DNA of 42,718 bases. Origin: Marmoricola sp. GTDB taxonomy: Bacteria; Actinomycetota; Actinomycetes; Propionibacteriales; Nocardioidaceae. Made by a program: the position numbers and the translations under genes. The stretch lies in contig JAOPXD010000108.1 of NCBI GenBank assembly GCA_025965315.1, forward strand, positions 1 to 42,718, given 5' to 3'. Positions 40,206-42,718 of this stretch are shown in pieces (position 1 is the first letter of the stretch; each line of letters begins with the position of its first letter). The notes beneath the pieces are model-generated. The model was not told the DNA's origin, ran no database searches, and saw nothing but the letters and a program-made list of their open reading frames with translations.

Positions 40206-42718
40206 CTAGACCCGGAAGACGTTGAACGCGAAACCGAGCTCCGGGTCGCTGAAGGCCAGCGAGGCCGGATCGTCGGACTCCGCCATCGAGGCTGCCAGCA
40301 CCTCGTCAGCGATCAGACCGGCGTGCTCGGCGAACGCCTGCGCCATCGTGGGTCCAGCGGACCAGGTGAGCGCGATCCGGTCGGAGACCTCGAACCCGCT
40401 GGTCTTCCGCGCCTCCTGGATCATCCGGATCACGTCGCGTGCCAGACCGGCCCGCCGCAGCTCGTCGGTCAGCTCCAGGTCCAGGGCGACAGTCTCGCCC
40501 TGGTCGTTGGCCACCGACCAGCCTTCGTGCGGGCGCTCGGAGATGAGGACCTCGTCGCGGTACACCTCGACCATCTGCCCGTCGAGGTCGACGGCGAACG
40601 TGCTGTCCTCCGCGCTCAGCGTGGCGTGCAGCGCCGCAGCGTCCGCTGCGGCGATCGCGGCAGCGACCTTCGGGGTGTCCTTGCCGAAACGCTTGCCGAG
40701 GGCTCGGAAGTTGCCCTTGGCCTCGAAGTGGAGCAGGTCGAACGAGGACGAGAACGGCTGGATGGTGCTCACGTTGAGCTCGTCGGCGATCTCGGCGAGG
40801 AGCTCTTCGCTGAGCGCCTCGTGCGCCGCGGAGGCGATCATCGCGACCCGCAGCGGCTGTCGGGTCTTCACCTTGGCGTCCGCACGGGCGGCCCGGCCGA
40901 GCTCGACCAGTCGCCGAGCGACGGCGACCGAGGCGGACAGGTCGGCGTCGGTGTCCTCGGCCCGCGCCGCGGGCCACGCCGACAGGTGCACCGAGGTCGG
41001 GGCGCCCGGAGTGACCGGGACAACCAGGTCCTGCCAGACCCGCTCGGTGATGAACGGCACCAGCGGAGCCATCAGCTGGGTCAGGGTCGCCAGGGTGTCG
41101 TGGAGCGTCTGCAGTGCCGCGGGGTCGCCGTCCCAGAAACGACGGCGGGACCGGCGTACGTACCAGTTGGACAGGTCGTCGACGAACTGGCCGAGCAGGC
41201 TGCCGATCCGCTGGGTGTCGAAGCGCTCGTACGCCGCGGTGACCTCCACGGCCAGCGCCGCCGTCTCAGCATGGAGCCAGCGGTCCAGGACCGGACGTTC
41301 GGCAACCGGCGGTACGACGCCGCCCGGGGTCCAGTCGGCCGTGCGCGCGTAGAGGACGTGGAACGCGACCGTGTTCCAGTAGGTCAGCAGGACCTTGCGC
41401 ACGGTCTCCTGGATGGTGTTGTGCCCGACCCGACGAGCCGACCACGGCGAGCCGCCGCACGCCATGAACCAGCGCACGGCGTCAGCGCCGTGCTCGTCCA
41501 TCAGCGGGATCGGTTCGAGGATGTTGCCCAGGTGCTTGCTCATCTTGCGGCCGTCCTCGGCCAGGATGTGGCCCAGGCAGAGCACGTTCTTGTACGACGA
41601 CTGGTCGAAGACCGTCGTGCCGACCGCCATCAAGGTGTAGAACCAACCACGGGTCTGGTCGATCGCCTCGCAGATGAAGTCGGCCGGGTAGGCGGCCTCG
41701 AACTTCTCCTTCGAGCCCTCGACGTGCGGGTAGCCCCACTGCGCGAACGGCATCGAGCCGGAGTCGAACCAGGCGTCGATCACCTCGGGCACCCGGGTCG
41801 CCACCTCGGAGCAGCCGTCGGCCGGGCAGCGGAACGTGACCGCGTCGACGTACGGCCGGTGCGGGTCGAGCCCGGACTGGTCGGTCCCGGTCAGGTCGGA
41901 GAGCTCGGCCAGCGATCCCACGCAGGTCTGGTGGCCCTCGGTGCACCGCCAGATCGGTAGCGGGGTGCCCCAGTAGCGGCTGCGGGACACGGCCCAGTCG
42001 ATGTTGTTGTTGAGCCAGTCGCCGTACCGGCCCCACTTGATCGTCTCGGGGAACCAGGTGGTCTTCTCGTTCTCGCGCAGCAGCGCTTCCTTGACCGCGG
42101 TCGTCCGGACGTACCAGGACGGCTGCGCGTAGTAGAGCAGCGCCGTGTGACAGCGCCAGCAGTGCGGGTAGCTGTGCTCGTAGGGCAGGTGCCGGAAGAG
42201 CAGGTTGCGCTCGGTCAGGTCCGCGACCAGGTCGGTGTTCGCGTGCCGGAAGAACTGGCCGCCGACCAGCGGGACGTCGTCGGCGAAGTGGCCGTCCTTC
42301 TCGACCGGGTTGACCACCGGTAGCCCGTAGGCCTTGCAGACCACCATGTCGTCGGCACCGAACGCGGGGGACTGGTGCACCAGGCCGGTGCCGTCCTCGG
42401 TGGTGACGTAGTCCGCCTCGAGCACGACGTGCGCGTTCTCCCGGCCGACGAAGAAGTCGAACGGCGGGGTGTAGCGCGTGCCGAGGAGCTCGCGGCCGGT
42501 GTAGTGCCGCAGGACCTCCGGCTCCTCCCCCAGCTCACGGGCTTATGCGGCGACGCGCGCGGCGGCGATCACGTACTTCTCCCCGTTCGCGGCGAGGAGC
42601 ACGTAGTCGACGTCCGGGTTCACCGCGACGGCGAGGTTCGACGGGAGGGTCCACGGCGTCGTCGTCCAGACGAGAGCGAGGGCGTCGTTCAGCTCCGGGC
42701 CGTCCGAGGCGAGGCGCA
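40206..42718 (-). CDS. ileS: Isoleucyl-tRNA synthetase, 5'-truncated by window edge and broken by an in-frame stop
   Basis: About 836 C-terminal codons of IleS are visible; the N-terminus with the HIGH motif is beyond the edge. From the right edge it reads [20 protein letters not shown] (editing-domain region), then [48 protein letters not shown] and the KMSKH form of the KMSKS motif, then the anticodon-binding and C-terminal domains. The layout resembles the eukaryote-like class II IleS found in mycobacteria. Codon 42545-42543 is TAA where the family normally has Tyr (VAA[14 protein letters not shown]); the frame is intact on both sides. Either the gene is inactivated or the base is a sequence error. 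Confidence 0.9.
42543..42545 (-). other. Premature TAA codon inside ileS
   Basis: The minus strand reads GCC GCA TAA GCC CGT in the ileS frame. One changed base (TAC or TAT to TAA) would explain it. No frameshift is present and the surrounding residues match IleS. The next in-frame start, GTG at 42425, has no SD and would drop a large part of the editing domain. Confidence 0.85.

Overview
The window reads as chromosomal DNA of a high-GC actinomycete, most likely a member of Nocardioidaceae or a near relative. The reasons are G/C-rich third codon positions throughout, many GTG/TTG starts, and a division and cell wall (dcw) cluster that ends in sepF, yggT and divIVA. The gene neighbourhood matches, by recollection, the Mycobacterium tuberculosis block from wag31 to pknL. 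Apart from a partial gene at each end, nearly all of the sequence can be assigned to recognisable genes. No tRNA, rRNA, CRISPR array, prophage or insertion sequence was seen.

Layout. (1) 1-4874 is a small accessory and stress region. It has a SoxR-type redox sensor divergent from an SDR oxidoreductase plus QueA-like operon, a decayed EamA transporter remnant, and a TetR repressor divergent from an MFS drug exporter with tandem operators between them. (2) 4937-8843 holds a PknL-like PASTA kinase, a divergent Rv2175c-like DNA-binding protein, a small unknown gene and a polyprenyl diphosphate synthase. (3) 8875-12678 holds metF, a phytoene-dehydrogenase-like flavoprotein, a PPOX flavoprotein, an ArsC/Spx-like protein and a YbaK-type deacylase. 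(4) 12745-15663 is an SOS-box-headed group: DUF6504, a HEPN protein, a methyltransferase and DNA polymerase IV. (5) 15799-20964 holds a DUF3040 membrane protein and a moxR, DUF58, transglutaminase operon. (6) 21029-40140 is the dcw cluster: mraZ, a 47-aa membrane protein, rsmH, a 26-codon bridging ORF, ftsL, ftsI, murE, murF, mraY, murD, ftsW, murG, murC, ftsQ, ftsZ, pgeF, yggS, sepF, yggT, divIVA. (7) A strong terminator separates it from a convergent ileS that runs off the right end.

How the genes work together. The dcw genes make UDP-MurNAc-pentapeptide (MurC-F), lipid I and lipid II (MraY, MurG), polymerise and crosslink it (FtsW, FtsI), assemble the division ring (FtsZ, SepF, FtsQ, FtsL) and direct polar growth (DivIVA). 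Many neighbours overlap by 4 nt, so translation is probably coupled. The PASTA kinase nearby may report on peptidoglycan state.

Most notable observations: an in-frame TAA inside the otherwise intact, normally essential ileS; a 26-codon ORF built on a GAGC-type repeat that exactly bridges rsmH and ftsL through GTGA and ATGA overlaps; a 32-bp palindrome centred on a perfect SOS box, followed by a leader hairpin, ahead of a HEPN gene with an RX4H motif; five TGG motifs at exact 10-bp spacing over the mraZ promoter; and eight genes whose start lies 6-7 nt after a TANNNT -10 element, implying leaderless mRNAs. No wholly new multi-gene system is evident. The SOS/HEPN/DinB group is the closest candidate.
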